From an uncultured Clostridia bacterium (GTDB lineage: Bacteria; Bacillota; Clostridia; TANB77; CAG-508), in NCBI GenBank assembly GCA_934167735.1, contig CAKPLV010000068.1, forward strand, positions 1-5,552: 5,552 nt of DNA. The letters run 5' to 3'. Position numbers and translations under genes: made by a program. Positions 5,216 through 5,552 of the stretch are shown here, in pieces. Below the pieces are notes generated by a model, which did not search any database, was not told where the DNA came from, and saw only the letters and a program-made list of their open reading frames with translations. Each line of letters starts with the position of its first letter. The first letter of the stretch is position 1.

Positions 5216-5552
5216 TTATTTATTATAAAAATAATCTATTATTCCATTGTATATTCCCCATGCTAATCTATTTTGATATTCGTCTTCTAACAACTTCTTT
5301 TCTTCTTCTGGATTTGATAAAAATCCACATTCAACTATTGTTATTGGAATTTCAACATGTTTTATTATGTATATATTTTCTATACTTTTGGAAATTCTGT
5401 TATTTTCTTTTTGTATTGCATTATTTAAATTATTTTGTATTGATACTGCAAGTTTTTGTCCTTCTTGACTTTTAGCATTATAAAATGTTTGCCATCCATC
5501 ATATTGCTGTTGTGGTATTTTGTTTAAATGTATTGATACAAATATATCTGCA
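5216..5552 (-). CDS. cwlD: CwlD-like N-acetylmuramoyl-L-alanine amidase (Amidase_3), C-terminal part, cut by window edge
   Basis: These are the last 111 codons of a gene whose start lies beyond base 5552. The zinc amidases of this family cleave the bond between N-acetylmuramic acid and L-alanine in peptidoglycan. CwlD does so in the spore cortex as the first step to muramic-delta-lactam. The fragment opens with ADIFVSIHLN, in which His8 of the fragment is the conserved zinc ligand. It ends with the family's catalytic-Glu block IVECGFLSNPEE, with Glu74 of the fragment. CwlD-like features are the GWQTFYNAKSQEGQKLA segment, the short NIYIIKHVEIP turn, and an ending soon after the final YNGIIDYF helix with no SPOR, LysM or cell-wall-binding domain. 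The earlier zinc ligands are off-window. A terminator follows the stop codon at once. Amidase_3 membership is near certain; CwlD is the best subtype, with other short Amidase_3 enzymes possible. Confidence 0.85.
   Translation of the reverse strand, partial: ADIFVSIHLNKIPQQQYDGWQTFYNAKSQEGQKLAVSIQNNLNNAIQKENNRISKSIENIYIIKHVEIPITIVECGFLSNPEEEKKLLEDEYQNRLAWGIYNGIIDYFYNK

Noticed and set aside
5260..5475. Plus-strand frame opposite the amidase
   Set aside because: The minus strand here encodes clear Amidase_3 motifs. The plus-strand frame is a Leu/Phe-rich complement with no ribosome binding site seen.
1..5552. tRNA, rRNA, CRISPR, insertion sequence, prophage or attachment sites
   Set aside because: No repeated spacer pattern, transposase motif, long terminal inverted repeat, tRNA fold or rRNA-like sequence was seen on either strand.

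Overview
The window comes from an AT-rich, low-GC Gram-positive bacterium, most likely a spore-forming member of the Clostridia. The evidence is strong AGGAGG-type ribosome binding sites, A/T-ending codons throughout, a MazF very close to the Bacillus type, a minD-minE-rodA cell-shape cluster of clostridial type, and a CwlD-like cortex amidase. Every gene I can support lies on the minus strand, so transcription runs from right to left. No mobile element, CRISPR array, rRNA or tRNA is visible. No stretch longer than 300 bases lacks a gene.

Read in the direction of transcription, the right edge holds the C-terminal 111 codons of a CwlD-like N-acetylmuramoyl-L-alanine amidase, closed by a clear intrinsic terminator. 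A 196-base gap follows. It contains a stem-loop of unknown role, a good sigma-A-type promoter (TTGACT, 17-base spacer, TATTAT) and a short leader hairpin touching the minD ribosome binding site. Then come four tightly spaced genes, minD, minE, rodA and dusB, with gaps of 24, 21 and 9 bases. They probably form one operon for division-site placement (MinD/MinE), cell-wall polymerisation (RodA) and tRNA dihydrouridylation (DusB). A terminator-like hairpin follows dusB. It stands only four bases from the ribosome binding site of the next gene, a membrane-anchored LolA-fold protein resembling the clostridial germination factor GerS.

Downstream of that gene is mazF, an mRNA interferase with no adjacent antitoxin gene. 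A 12-bp-stem terminator ends it, and the T-tract of this terminator overlaps the -35 box of a promoter for the last gene. That gene is the N-terminus of a class B penicillin-binding protein, cut off at the left edge.

Most genes concern the cell envelope, septum placement and (by inference) the spore cortex. This is largely recognisable housekeeping and sporulation material, and I see no convincing undescribed system. The points most worth a second look are: a MinE with an unusual, highly charged tail of about 50 residues; minDE without an adjacent minC; a mazF without mazE beside a GerS-like gene; a GC-rich hairpin inside dusB that depends on locally rare codons; and hairpins placed directly against ribosome binding sites.
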